The translations under genes were made by a program, and so were the position numbers. This document shows, piece after piece, positions 48,118 through 57,136 of a stretch of DNA of 64,000 bases. Source of the DNA: Oricola nitratireducens. GTDB taxonomy: Bacteria > Pseudomonadota > Alphaproteobacteria > Rhizobiales > Rhizobiaceae. Location of the stretch: positions 17,001-81,000 of the forward strand of contig NZ_JACZCS010000037.1 in the NCBI RefSeq assembly GCF_014904745.1, written 5' to 3'. A model generated the notes under the pieces. That model was given only the letters and a program-made list of their open reading frames with translations, was not told the DNA's origin and searched no databases. The number at the start of each line of letters is the position of its first letter. Within the stretch, counting starts at the first letter, position 1.

Positions 48118-48203
48118 GCCCCCTTGGCGGAACTGGTAGACGCAAGGGACTTAAAATCCCTCGGCCTTTGGCCGTGCCGGTTCGAGTCCGGCAGGGGGCA
48201 CCA
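48118..48203 (+). tRNA. tRNA-Leu (anticodon UAA)
   Basis: A class II tRNA of 86 bases including the encoded CCA. The acceptor stem gcccccT pairs with agggggc. The anticodon loop cttaaaa is closed by aggga/tccct and gives anticodon UAA. A long variable arm (cggcctttggccg) and the T-arm gccggttcgagtccggc follow. The encoded 3' end reads acca. Confidence 0.97.
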
Positions 48204-48679
48204 AGCTGCCGAACGAAATGCGGGCTTGGGAATTTGCATGTCATAATTGAATAAAATCAAAGCATATTACCGCGAAAATTGTATGCATCGCGGCGGCGAA
48301 ATGGCTGTCGGGCGGGGTGCGCAGCCATCTATCAAACCGCTCCTGCGCGAATTCCAAAGAGAAATAATCAAACAAACCATAGTCTTGTGCGCGATTTTTT
48401 ATGTGCGATGCATTTGCCGTGTCCGCACTTCCAACCGTCGCAGCGCATGCCCGGCGAGGTTTCGTCTGCAAAAACGCTCTTTATGCTTTGTTAATCGGTG
48501 ACTGCAAGAAGTTGGCATACCGGTCGGCTATCGCTTACCAAGCGATGCCCGCATGACGCCGCGACCGGGCCGTTGGTACGCCAACATGCGACCTTTCCGC
48601 ATTTCATGTGACGATCGAGGGATCCCCTAACGGGCGATCGAGGTCGATTATTTTTCAGGACGCTTCGGGAGAAATCTTC
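48204..48679. other. Interval between tRNA-Leu and the PAS chemoreceptor
   Basis: About 475 bases. An AT-rich section (about 48240-48420) is unlike the flanking sequence and may hold the chemoreceptor promoter. I see no gene, integrase remnant or duplicated tRNA 3' end, so no proof of an integration site. Confidence 0.45.
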
Positions 48680-50458
48680 ATGTTTAACAGCCTCGGCAAG
48701 GGCGACGACGCCAAGACGGTACTCGCCGCGATGGACAAGTCGCTGGCCATCATCGAATTCGATCTGACCGGCAAGATACTGACCGCGAACGAGAATTTCT
48801 GCGCGGCGCTGGGATATGAGCGCTCCGAGATCATCGGCAAGCATCATTCGATGTTCGTCGATCCGGCCTATGCGCGCAGCAACGATTACAAGGAATTCTG
48901 GGCCAAGCTCAACCGCGGCGAGTTCGATGCGCGCGAATATATGCGCATCGGCAAGGGCGGCAAGGAAATCTGGATCCAGGCGTCCTACAACCCGATCCTC
49001 GGCCGCAACGGCAAGCCGTACAAGGTGGTCAAGTTCGCGACCGACATCACCGAGGCGAAGCTGAAAGCCGCCGACGACGAGGGCAAGATCGAGGCGATCT
49101 CGCGCGCCCAGGCGGTCATCGAATTCGACCTGCAAGGCAATATCCTGACCGCCAACGAAAATTTCTGCACCGCGCTCGGCTACGACCTGTCCGAGATCAA
49201 GGGCAAGCATCATTCGCTGTTCGTCGATACGGCCTATGCGCAGAGCGGCGACTACAAGGCGTTCTGGGAGAAGCTGCGCGGCGGCGAATTCGTCGCCGAG
49301 GAGTTCAAGCGGATCGGCAAGGGCGGTAGGGAAATCTGGATCCAGGCGTCCTACAACCCGATCTTCGACATGAACGGCCGGCCGATGAAGGTGGTCAAGT
49401 TCGCGACCGACATCACCGAGCGCGTGCGCGCCGTCAACGAGATCGGCGGCGGGCTGCAGAAGCTGGCAGACGGCGACCTGGAACAGCGTATCGAGCGACC
49501 ATTCATTCCGTCGCTCGACCAGTTGCGGCTCGACTTCAACAATTCGATCGGCAAGCTGCAGGAAGCGATGCAGCGCGTCGGCGACAATGCCGGCGCGATC
49601 CGCAGCGCATCCGACGAAATACGCTCGGCGGCCGACGACCTGTCGCGGCGCACCGAGCAGCAGGCGGCTTCCGTCGAGGAGACCGCGGCGGCCGTCGAGG
49701 AAGTGACGGCCTCGGTCAAGGAATCGGCGTCGCGCGCCGACGAGGCGGGCTCGCTCGTCCTGCGCACCAAGACTTCGGCCGAACGGTCGGGCGAGGTGGT
49801 CAAGCAGGCGGTCGCCGCGATGGAACAGATCGAGGCGTCGTCGCGCGAGATCGGCAACATCATCGGCATTATCGACGAGATCGCCTTCCAGACCAACCTG
49901 CTGGCGCTCAACGCCGGCGTCGAGGCGGCGCGGGCGGGCGACGCCGGCAAGGGCTTCGCGGTCGTCGCCCAGGAAGTGCGCGAACTGGCGCAGCGCTCGG
50001 CCAATGCGGCGAAAGAGATCAAGTCGTTGATCGATACCTCGGCGCAGCAGGTCAAGGCCGGCTCGGAACTGGTCAGCGAAACCGGCACCGCGCTGGAGAC
50101 GATCGTCGCCGAGGTTCAGGAGGTCAACACCAATGTCACGGCCATCGTGGAAGCGGTGAAGGAGCAGTCGACCACCCTGCAGGAAATCAACCAGGCGATC
50201 GGCGAGGTCGACAAGGGTACGCAGCAGAACGCGGCCATGGTCGAGGAATCGACGGCGGCCAGCCACAGCCTCGCCAACGAGGCCGGATCGCTCAACGACC
50301 TGCTGCGGCAGTTCAAGCTCGGCTCGGCGGCGACGCACGCTCCGGCCGCCCAAGCGGCGGAACCGCGCGCGGCGGCGAAATCCTTCGCCAAGCCGGCGCG
50401 ATCCTTCCCGGTCAGCGGCAATGCCGCGCTGAAGGCCGACGATTGGGAGGAATTCTGA
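48680..50458 (+). CDS. Soluble methyl-accepting chemotaxis protein with two tandem PAS domains
   Basis: This 592-residue receptor has no membrane helix. Two near-identical PAS domains (about 18-125 and 135-255) share blocks such as [12 protein letters not shown] / [12 protein letters not shown] and [13 protein letters not shown] / [13 protein letters not shown], and PAC-type [11 protein letters not shown] ends. A short linker leads to the signalling domain with [21 protein letters not shown]. The C-terminus ends DWEEF, a CheR/CheB tether. The layout is that of aerotaxis/energy-taxis and BdlA-like receptors that sense redox or intracellular state; the ligand or cofactor is unknown. ATG 48680 with a gggag site is chosen over an upstream ATG at 48608. 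Confidence 0.93.
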   Translation: MFNSLGKGDDAKTVLAAMDKSLAIIEFDLTGKILTANENFCAALGYERSEIIGKHHSMFVDPAYARSNDYKEFWAKLNRGEFDAREYMRIGKGGKEIWIQASYNPILGRNGKPYKVVKFATDITEAKLKAADDEGKIEAISRAQAVIEFDLQGNILTANENFCTALGYDLSEIKGKHHSLFVDTAYAQSGDYKAFWEKLRGGEFVAEEFKRIGKGGREIWIQASYNPIFDMNGRPMKVVKFATDITERVRAVNEIGGGLQKLADGDLEQRIERPFIPSLDQLRLDFNNSIGKLQEAMQRVGDNAGAIRSASDEIRSAADDLSRRTEQQAASVEETAAAVEEVTASVKESASRADEAGSLVLRTKTSAERSGEVVKQAVAAMEQIEASSREIGNIIGIIDEIAFQTNLLALNAGVEAARAGDAGKGFAVVAQEVRELAQRSANAAKEIKSLIDTSAQQVKAGSELVSETGTALETIVAEVQEVNTNVTAIVEAVKEQSTTLQEINQAIGEVDKGTQQNAAMVEESTAASHSLANEAGSLNDLLRQFKLGSAATHAPAAQAAEPRAAAKSFAKPARSFPVSGNAALKADDWEEF

Positions 50459-50486
50459 TCGGATCGGCCGGTAGAGCTCCAATCCG

Positions 50487-50516
50487 AAACGGCGCCCATC
50501 GCGGCGCCGTTTTTTT
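50487..50516 (+). terminator. Rho-independent terminator of the PAS chemoreceptor gene
   Basis: A 10-bp perfect stem (aaacggcgcc / ggcgccgttt) with a catcgc loop runs into a T-run. It lies 28 bases after the receptor stop. Confidence 0.92.
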
Positions 50517-50573
50517 GGATACCGGTGGGGGCTTCCGGAACTTTTCACGGAACCGGCGGCGATTGGCAGGAGA

Positions 50574-51374
50574 CTACTGCCTGGCTTTTTCCTCCGGAAA
50601 AAACACGCCGTTGATGCTGTCTTTGTGACCTAGTCTCGCCAGCACATTCTCGCTCGACAGCTCGTACATCTCATTCGCATCGTAGCCGCGATATCCTTTC
50701 GACGTCAGGAGGTCGACGATATCTGTGATGCTGTAACCATTTACCTGTTGAGCATTCTCGGACAACTCCACGTAAATCAGCGGCCGGAATTTTTCGATCG
50801 CGCCCCTTGCGCCGAGCAATGCGCGGTAGTCGTATCCGTCGATATCGATCTTCAACAGGTCGAGGCGAGTCAGGCCCCAGTCGTCGAGCAGTCGGTCGAT
50901 CGTCGATACGGGCGACGATACGTGCTCTTCGGGTTGCCAGGCCATGCTGGCCTTCGCCGGCCATGACGAGCGGATGTCGCGCCGCGGATTTTCCTCGATG
51001 GAATCGCTGATCAGAAAATTGTGCACCTTTACGCGTTTTTCCAAGTCCGGATTCAGGCTTGCGTTTTTCAACAGTTTTGATCGGGCGAATTCAGTCGGCT
51101 CGATAGCGTGAACCAATCCTTGGTTGCCGGATTTCTTTGCGATCAACAAGGTATGGGCGCCGATATTCGCTCCGACCTCGACGGTTACAAAGCCATCCCC
51201 GATATAGTTCTCGATAAAGTCGTGCGTATCCTTCTCCCAGAAGCCGAGATAGATATTGTAATCAATGAGCTGCCGGCAATCGAGTTGATATTCAATGCCG
51301 TCACGGCGAGCGTGCTTTAGCGGCCGGAGCAAATGATAGCGCCTCTTGAGAGATCTCAGCTGTTTTTCAAACAT
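50574..51374 (-). CDS. FkbM-family methyltransferase, paralogue 1
   Basis: The 266-residue protein is a FkbM-type SAM-dependent O-methyltransferase. It has FVTVEVGANIGAHTLLIAKKSG (SAM motif I), VHAIEPTEFARSKLLKNASLN and LLKIDIDGYDYRALLGA. FkbM enzymes cap sugar residues in surface glycans and secondary metabolites. The start MFEKQLRSLKRRY matches the beginning of its paralogue (51810-52613). It is the first gene of a surface-polysaccharide island. Confidence 0.88.
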   Translation of the reverse strand: MFEKQLRSLKRRYHLLRPLKHARRDGIEYQLDCRQLIDYNIYLGFWEKDTHDFIENYIGDGFVTVEVGANIGAHTLLIAKKSGNQGLVHAIEPTEFARSKLLKNASLNPDLEKRVKVHNFLISDSIEENPRRDIRSSWPAKASMAWQPEEHVSSPVSTIDRLLDDWGLTRLDLLKIDIDGYDYRALLGARGAIEKFRPLIYVELSENAQQVNGYSITDIVDLLTSKGYRGYDANEMYELSSENVLARLGHKDSINGVFFPEEKARQ

Positions 51375-51809
51375 GCGGCGTGTCCGTGGGTATTTTCCTG
51401 ATTCATCCGGGGCCTGAAACGATAGAGTGACGGGAAACGGCAAGGTCACAGACGCAAGCTCGACTGTTGACCTCTACCCCTTTGAAAACTGCTCGACAAC
51501 GTCCTACTGCCGATGAACCGCCACACGGCCAGGGATCGGCGACATCATAGGCATGACCCGACGAGATCGCCCTCCAAACCGGTCTTCCGTGCTAGATTCC
51601 AGTATTAAAGCGGCATGGGCGGGTGATGACTGCAAGACCATTGCAGTCGATGCGCGAGACTGGCGTGGACTGACGCAGCATACGACCCATGCGGCAAAGA
51701 AGATATCGTCGCCGATCTGATCCGGCCGGCCTGGCCCACGAATCTACTGCGCCGTCGAACGGCGCGCACGGGCGCTGTTCGCTTGGGCGGTCATAAGCTG
51801 GATGTTGGA
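51375..51809. other. Interval between the two FkbM paralogues
   Basis: About 435 bases with no supported gene. A 55-codon frame at 51553-51720 (plus) is open but lacks a ribosome site and family similarity. The interval may be what is left of recombination or insertion between the duplicated genes. Confidence 0.45.
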
Positions 51810-52613
51810 TCAGGCGGGCTGTTTCGCCTCGACCGGGAAGAAAACCCCGTTGATGCTGTCCTTGTCGCCAATCAACTCGAAAACGTTGGAAGTTGTCAGC
51901 GGCTGCATGTCGCTCGCATAATAGCCATTATACCCATGCGAGGCGAGAAACGAGATGATGTCTGTGACGCTGAAGCCGTTTTCCTGTTGGGCCCATTCAC
52001 ACAACTCGACGTAGATCAGAGGCCTGAATCTGCCGATGGTATCGATCGCACCACGCAAGGCACGAAAATCATAGCCATCAATATCGATTTTGATAAGGTC
52101 AAGCCGGTCGAGCTCAACCTCCTCGACCAAGCGGTCGATTGTGGTCACCAGCGAGGGGACAGTTTCCAATGGTTGCGAGGCCATGTAGGATCTTGTCGGC
52201 CAAGAGGAGCGGATTTCGCGTCGAGTATTTTCTTCTATGACGTCGCTGATCAGCAGATCATGAACTCGAACCCGCCCCGCGACATCCGGATTCAAATCCA
52301 TATTTCTGAGTAATTTATTCCTGGCATATTTCGTAGGTTCGACTGCGTGGACAATTCCGGTCGGGCCGGAGTTTTTCGCAATCAGCAGCGTATGGGCCCC
52401 GACATTCGCGCCTATCTCGAGGGTTACGAAACTGTCCTTTACATATTTTTCAATGAAATCAGAGGTCTCGGCCTCCCAACTTCCCAGAAAAATACTGTAG
52501 TCTATTAGCTCGCGGCAATTGATGTCATACATAATGCCGTTTCGACGTACCCGCCTTTTCGGCTGTATAAAATAGTAGCGCCGTTTCAGCGATCTTATTT
52601 GTTTTTCGAACAT
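51810..52613 (-). CDS. FkbM-family methyltransferase, paralogue 2
   Basis: This 267-residue protein is collinear with paralogue 1 over its whole length, starting with MFEKQIRSLKRRYYF and ending DKDSINGVFFP. It keeps GANVGAHTLLIAK (motif I), VHAVEPTKYARNKLL and LIKIDIDGYDFRALRGA. The two copies are roughly 60% identical by eye, so the duplication is not recent. Likely it methylates a different or the same sugar in a surface glycan. It is preceded by an AT-rich, gene-poor stretch. Confidence 0.88.
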   Translation of the reverse strand: MFEKQIRSLKRRYYFIQPKRRVRRNGIMYDINCRELIDYSIFLGSWEAETSDFIEKYVKDSFVTLEIGANVGAHTLLIAKNSGPTGIVHAVEPTKYARNKLLRNMDLNPDVAGRVRVHDLLISDVIEENTRREIRSSWPTRSYMASQPLETVPSLVTTIDRLVEEVELDRLDLIKIDIDGYDFRALRGAIDTIGRFRPLIYVELCEWAQQENGFSVTDIISFLASHGYNGYYASDMQPLTTSNVFELIGDKDSINGVFFPVEAKQPA

Positions 52614-53116
52614 GTAAAATTCCGTCAGGCCGGCTTCTCAAACCGGGGCTCCGGAGGTCTACCTTTTCCGACCGAGTTCGGCAATGACGAAAGTTCGATG
52701 ATAATCTCTCCGTTCGCAGATGCGTGATGTCGTGACGAATAGCCTCGCATAACGGTCACGGAAACAGCCATTTGTAGCCCCGTGTTAAAAATTTTGGCGG
52801 TATTGCATCCGTCCACAATTTCGCTTCCGCCGAACGAGGTGACGCTCCCCGGGGGATCGACCATCGCGAACCTGTCGCAGAGTAATTCCGAGTATGTTGT
52901 TTCGATGGCGCGTTTCTATTTGTGGAGCGCTTGCCCCCGTTATTCCCGCTTGCAAGTTCAAAAACAATGGGTCACTCATAAATTTCGGCGGCAAATTTGG
53001 GTTGAATCCGTTTCAGCGCAAGCCATTTGGGCCTGTCTTAACAAGCTCCGCACAAATGCGGATATTACAATTTATCTTTGGCCTTGGGTGGCTTTGGAAA
53101 GGCGCGAGGATCCATA
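52614..53116. other. AT-rich gene-poor stretch
   Basis: About 500 bases without a supported gene between the second FkbM gene (minus) and a GT2 gene (plus). Composition is much more AT-rich than the core genome, which fits transferred or decaying sequence. Two frames of 79-112 residues occur but have neither ribosome sites nor recognisable domains. Confidence 0.45.
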
Positions 53117-54007
53117 TTGAGCGTATATCCAAAAATAACTGTAGTGACACCCTCGTATAATAGTAAAAAAACCATAGAGGAAACAATTAAATCCGTTGTC
53201 TATCAGGGTTATCCAAATCTCGAATATATAATAATTGATGGTGGTGGCGACGACAGCTTTAGAATAATTCAAAAGTATGAAAAACATTTGGCGCATTGGG
53301 TAAGTGAACCTGATGAAGGCCAGTATCATGCGATAGAAAAAGGCTACTCCTTAGGGAGTGGTAAGATATTATATAGTATAAATGCAGACGATATAATGCT
53401 CCCTGGCAGTCTTTTCGTCGCGGCCGAAATTTTTAGCAAATTCGATGGAGTGGACTGGCTGTCAACTTTGAGACCCGGCCGTTGGGACGCGTCCGGCCGA
53501 CTTTCGGGAATCGGCGCGTTACCGGGTTTCTCGCGCGAGGCGTTTTTGGACGGCTTTTTCCTCCCGGGAACGCGCAGTTGCGGCCACTGGATCCAGTATG
53601 AATCGACTTTTTTCAAATCGTCGCTTTGGCGGAAGATTGGGGCGAAGTTTCCAACTCACGGTTTGGCCGGTGATTTTGCGCTGTGGTGCGAAATGTACAA
53701 GCATGCCGACCTCTATGGGTGCGGGTATCCGCTTGCCGGTTTCCGATTTGTAAGCGGGCAACGAAGCGAGGCAATGAACCAATATTTAAAGGAGGGGAAG
53801 GCCGCTCTCGACCAATTGCGAAGAGACCTCGGTTGGTCGCCCTATCGTATTCGATCCGTTTTGGGTGGGATGCGGCTGAAGAAGTATTCGAAGGTTGGTG
53901 AAGGAGTCGCGAAAGCAATCGGTTATCGCGGGAACAGGATCGTGAACAGGGATCCAAGAAGTTTACCGCCTCAGTGGGAAATCGAAACTTATCGATGGCT
54001 CCCGTGA
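53117..54007 (+). CDS. GT2-family glycosyltransferase, AT-rich
   Basis: The 296-residue enzyme has the GT-A fold of family 2: ITVVTPSYNSKKTIEETIKSV at the N-terminus, EYIIIDGGGDD, SEPDEGQYHAIEKG, and the DXD-type INADD metal-binding motif. The TTG start at 53117 lies 6 bases after an agga site; another TTG at 53078 is less likely. Codon use is AT-rich in the first third (AATATA, TATAATAATT) and normal later, suggesting transfer or a mosaic gene. It is probably part of a glycan assembly island. Sugar donor unknown. Confidence 0.88.
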   Translation: MSVYPKITVVTPSYNSKKTIEETIKSVVYQGYPNLEYIIIDGGGDDSFRIIQKYEKHLAHWVSEPDEGQYHAIEKGYSLGSGKILYSINADDIMLPGSLFVAAEIFSKFDGVDWLSTLRPGRWDASGRLSGIGALPGFSREAFLDGFFLPGTRSCGHWIQYESTFFKSSLWRKIGAKFPTHGLAGDFALWCEMYKHADLYGCGYPLAGFRFVSGQRSEAMNQYLKEGKAALDQLRRDLGWSPYRIRSVLGGMRLKKYSKVGEGVAKAIGYRGNRIVNRDPRSLPPQWEIETYRWLP

Positions 54008-54371
54008 GTTCATCGAAGAAGGCTTTTTTCATTCTCGTCTCTGCAGGCAATGGGAGAATGAAATACATTCGAAAGACGCCCTTGGCGAAACCTCCTATGA
54101 TAACCGCTCCTAAAACACTTTAGAGACCTCATCTCTTTCTCGGAGTCAGTTTCGACGGCCCTATGTATTGTCTATTGTAGTAGGTATGGGGATGGGTTTC
54201 CTGTTCAAATCCGCGGTTTGTTGGATGAAGCCGGTGTGGGACTTGTTAATTTGGAATGCGGGATTGGTGCAACGACTGACGCACCGCGGTTGAGCGATCG
54301 CGGTAGTACGGCTAAAGGGGGGCTGCCGGACCGCATCTCGTGACCGCCCGGTTTCATCGATCGGTGTCCAT
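54008..54371. other. Intergenic stretch between two GT2 genes
   Basis: About 360 bases. No gene seen; short frames lack ribosome sites. A promoter for the downstream GT2 gene would be expected here. Confidence 0.4.
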
Positions 54372-55217
54372 ATGGTCAGCTTTTCCATTATTACTCCCGT
54401 TTTCAACCTCATTCGCTCTGGCCGTGAAGACACATTCCGCCAGACCGTAAACTCTGTTGCGGCGCAGAGTTGGCCAGCGGTCGAGCATGTTGTTGCTGAC
54501 GGGGTGTCGAATGACGGCACGGTCGAATTCGTAGAACACGTGCTCGCCGAAAAATCGCGATCGATCTTTGTCTCCAAAAAAGACCGAAATCTCTATGGCG
54601 GGAAAAACAACGGAGCGGAGGCTTCGACCGGCGACTATCTGATGTTCATCAATTCCGATGACTACCTGATCGACAGTCGCATAATCGAAACGCTGACCCG
54701 CGCGGTCGAAAAGGAAAGGCCGTCCCTGGTCTTCGGCTCGATCCAACGGCTGGATGAAGCCGGCGTTTTCCAGCGGTCATGCCCCCCGGGCACAAATATA
54801 TTTTTGCGGCAGATGCCCTTCTCCACGCAGGCGATGGCGGTCAGGCGGGACGTATTCTTCTCGCTCTCGGGCTTCGACGAGTCGTTTCCCATCCTGGGAG
54901 ACTATGATTTCTTCTGGCGTCTGTTGTTCCGGTATCCGGATGTCATGCAGATAGACAAGGACATTGCGGTGTTTCGGACCGGCGGCGTCTCCGAGGATTA
55001 TGAAGCGCGGCGCCGGGAAATCATGGACGTGTGGGCAAAAAACTATGGTCGGTTCACGTCCGGTTTCGATGTGGACTGGGAACGCGCGCAGCGCCGCAGA
55101 TGTTTTCCGTTCCGGCTGCTGTGGGCGATCTGGCGTGCGTCCGGCGATAACGCGATCGTTCGAAGTGCGGTTGCGCATGAACTTGGCAGGAGCCTCCGGC
55201 GAATGGTTGTGGTGTAG
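54372..55217 (+). CDS. GT2-family glycosyltransferase
   Basis: This 281-residue protein also has a GT-A start (FSIITPVFNLIRSGREDTFRQTV), then VEHVVADGVSNDGT, LYGGKNNGAEASTGDYLMF and INSDDYL as its DXD-like metal site. The C-terminal third has FDESFPILGDYDFFWRLL, a conserved acceptor-side block. It precedes the GT11-like gene by 30 bases on the same strand, so the two form an operon. Donor and acceptor sugars are unknown. Confidence 0.9.
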   Translation: MVSFSIITPVFNLIRSGREDTFRQTVNSVAAQSWPAVEHVVADGVSNDGTVEFVEHVLAEKSRSIFVSKKDRNLYGGKNNGAEASTGDYLMFINSDDYLIDSRIIETLTRAVEKERPSLVFGSIQRLDEAGVFQRSCPPGTNIFLRQMPFSTQAMAVRRDVFFSLSGFDESFPILGDYDFFWRLLFRYPDVMQIDKDIAVFRTGGVSEDYEARRREIMDVWAKNYGRFTSGFDVDWERAQRRRCFPFRLLWAIWRASGDNAIVRSAVAHELGRSLRRMVVV

Positions 55218-55247
55218 AGGACCTGCGCAGGCGTGGCGGAACGGGAC

Positions 55248-56177
55248 ATGGAACCGGCTAAACAGCGGAAAACGATGCAGAACGGGGAAAGCGGCAAGGT
55301 CACCGTCTCGAATCTCGGCACGCGCGGGCGGTTCGGCAATCATGTCTTTCAGTACATGTTTCTGCGCTGCTACGCGAAGGACCGGGGCCTTGCGGTGGAG
55401 ACGCCGGACTGGATCGGGCGCTACCTGTTCGGCGTCGACGATCCGCTGCTCGCCGACCCGTCCGCCTTCATGGAAGTCAGGCAGACCGGCCTGACGCTCG
55501 AGGATTGCCACATCGCGAACGCGACGGAGGATTTTTCCTTCGCCGACTTCAACGGCTTCTTCCAGTACCGCACGCGTTACTACGAACCGCACAAGCCGTT
55601 CATCCGTTCCCTGTTCGCGCCGTCGGAGGAGGTCCGGCGCCAGCTCTCGGAAGCGCAGAATGCCTTCGACGCGCTCGAGGGACCGGTCGCCGGCGTCCAT
55701 ATCCGGCGCGGCGATTACGGCTACGGCCCGTATTTCATCGCGCCCGTGGAATGGTATCTCGACTGGCTGGACGAGTTCGGTGGCGGCCGGCCGGTCAGCG
55801 TGTATCTGGCGAGCGACGCGCCGGAGGCGGTGCGCAGCGCGTTCGGCAAACATCGCGTGGTCACCGCGGCGGATCTCGGCGCCGACCTGCCACGGGCGCC
55901 GTATTTCCCCGATTTCCATTTCATGACGCAATGCGACGCGCTCGCCATTTCCAATTCGAGCTTTTCCTTCGCGGCGGCCATGCTGAACGAGAAGGCGGAT
56001 GTCTTCATGCGGCCCGATCTGGCGCAAAGAAAGCTCATCGCGTTCGATCCGTGGGATGCCGAGCCCTTGCTACGAAACGCCATGGCCGAGGACCACGGCG
56101 CCGCCTTCATGCATCCACGGCGCAACGCCAAACTCAAGACCCGGCTGAAACGCCTTTTCGGACTTATGCCCAAGTGA
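55248..56177 (+). CDS. GT11-like alpha-1,2-fucosyltransferase
   Basis: This 309-residue protein has the two hallmarks of family GT11: GRFGNHVFQYMFLR near the N-terminus (compare GRLGNQLFQY) and VHIRRGDYGYGP in the middle, the GDP-fucose-binding HxRRGD motif. The C-terminal part has FMTQCDALAISNSSFSFAAAML, matching the family's third block. Fucosylation of lipopolysaccharide or capsule is likely. ATG 55248 is used; an in-frame GTG 15 bases upstream is possible. Confidence 0.85.
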   Translation: MEPAKQRKTMQNGESGKVTVSNLGTRGRFGNHVFQYMFLRCYAKDRGLAVETPDWIGRYLFGVDDPLLADPSAFMEVRQTGLTLEDCHIANATEDFSFADFNGFFQYRTRYYEPHKPFIRSLFAPSEEVRRQLSEAQNAFDALEGPVAGVHIRRGDYGYGPYFIAPVEWYLDWLDEFGGGRPVSVYLASDAPEAVRSAFGKHRVVTAADLGADLPRAPYFPDFHFMTQCDALAISNSSFSFAAAMLNEKADVFMRPDLAQRKLIAFDPWDAEPLLRNAMAEDHGAAFMHPRRNAKLKTRLKRLFGLMPK

Positions 56178-56205
56178 CCCGCGCAAGCAAAGGGCCCGGC
56201 CGCCG

Positions 56206-57060
56206 ATGAAGTGCCTTGTCATCAATCTCGACCGCGTGCCCGCGCGCTGGCGGTTCATGCAGGAAGGGCTGCGTGCCGCAGGACTCGAGGCGGAGCGGTT
56301 CGCCGCCGTCGACGCGGCCATGCCGGGCGCGGCCAACGATACGCATTACCGGCCGCATAGCGGCGACCGCTGGGAACTGACGGACAGCCTGGTCGCGTGC
56401 TTCGAAAGCCACCGGCGTGTCTGGCAGTTGATGGTGGAGCGCGACCTCGCCGCAGCGGCGATCTTCGAGGATGATATCGTTGCGGGCGAGGGGCTCAAGG
56501 CGGCGATCGACTGGCTGGATCAGGGAACGGCCGCGTTCGATGTGGCGAAGCTGGACACGGCGCGCCGCCAATTGCGGCTGGGGCCGGTGACGGCGGAGGC
56601 GGACGGAGTGGCCTGGCGCCCGCTTCTCTCCGGCGCGGCCAGCGCGGCGGCCTATGTGCTGACGCAGGCCGGCGCGCGTAAATTGCTGGCATGGTCCGAT
56701 CCGTTCTGCGACCACACGGATGATTTCGTGTTCCGGCCGAGGCCCGGCTTCCGGATATTGCAGGCGGTTCCAGCGGTCGCGGCGCAGGCGATGTTCCTGA
56801 CCGCAGAGGAGCGCGATCGCCTCGATCTGGCGGACCCGGCGATCGTCGGCAGCGAGCGGTCGAGCGACCGCCGTCTCAATCGCAGGACAAATCGCGGGCC
56901 GCTCTGGTACCGTCTTCGCAAGGAGCTTCGCCGTTCGGGCCGGAAACTCTCGCAGAGGCTTTTCGCGGACAAGACGCTTGTCACGCGAGGCGGGTTCGTC
57001 GGGATTGTCGACTTCACCCCGGACGAACGCCAAACGACCGGACATCAGCCCGGCGGCTGA
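56206..57060 (+). CDS. GT25-family glycosyltransferase (LPS biosynthesis)
   Basis: The 284-residue enzyme shows GT25 features: CLVINLDRVPARWRFMQEGL at the start, AAIFEDDIVAGEG (metal-binding EDD), and SAAAYVLTQAGARKLL. GT25 enzymes add galactose or glucose in lipooligosaccharide assembly. It lies 29 bases after the GT11-like gene on the same strand. The C-terminus is Arg-rich (RLRKELRRSGRKL), as often seen in membrane-associated LPS enzymes. Confidence 0.88.
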   Translation: MKCLVINLDRVPARWRFMQEGLRAAGLEAERFAAVDAAMPGAANDTHYRPHSGDRWELTDSLVACFESHRRVWQLMVERDLAAAAIFEDDIVAGEGLKAAIDWLDQGTAAFDVAKLDTARRQLRLGPVTAEADGVAWRPLLSGAASAAAYVLTQAGARKLLAWSDPFCDHTDDFVFRPRPGFRILQAVPAVAAQAMFLTAEERDRLDLADPAIVGSERSSDRRLNRRTNRGPLWYRLRKELRRSGRKLSQRLFADKTLVTRGGFVGIVDFTPDERQTTGHQPGG

Positions 57061-57136
57061 CGCGGAATCGCCGCAATTGCGCACTGGAAATCGGCGGCGT
57101 TCGCGGGCATGGTCGGTGCAACATCCGGAGACCGAC

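Noticed and set aside
48118..48679. tRNA-Leu as integration site of an island
   Set aside because: No integrase gene and no second copy of the tRNA 3' end were seen downstream, so no attachment site can be claimed.
51553..51720. 55-codon frame between the FkbM paralogues
   Set aside because: No ribosome site, no similarity recognised; a frame of this length is expected by chance here.
52625..52864. 79-residue minus-strand frame in the AT-rich gap
   Set aside because: No ribosome site or recognised domain. Could be a decayed remnant but cannot be supported.
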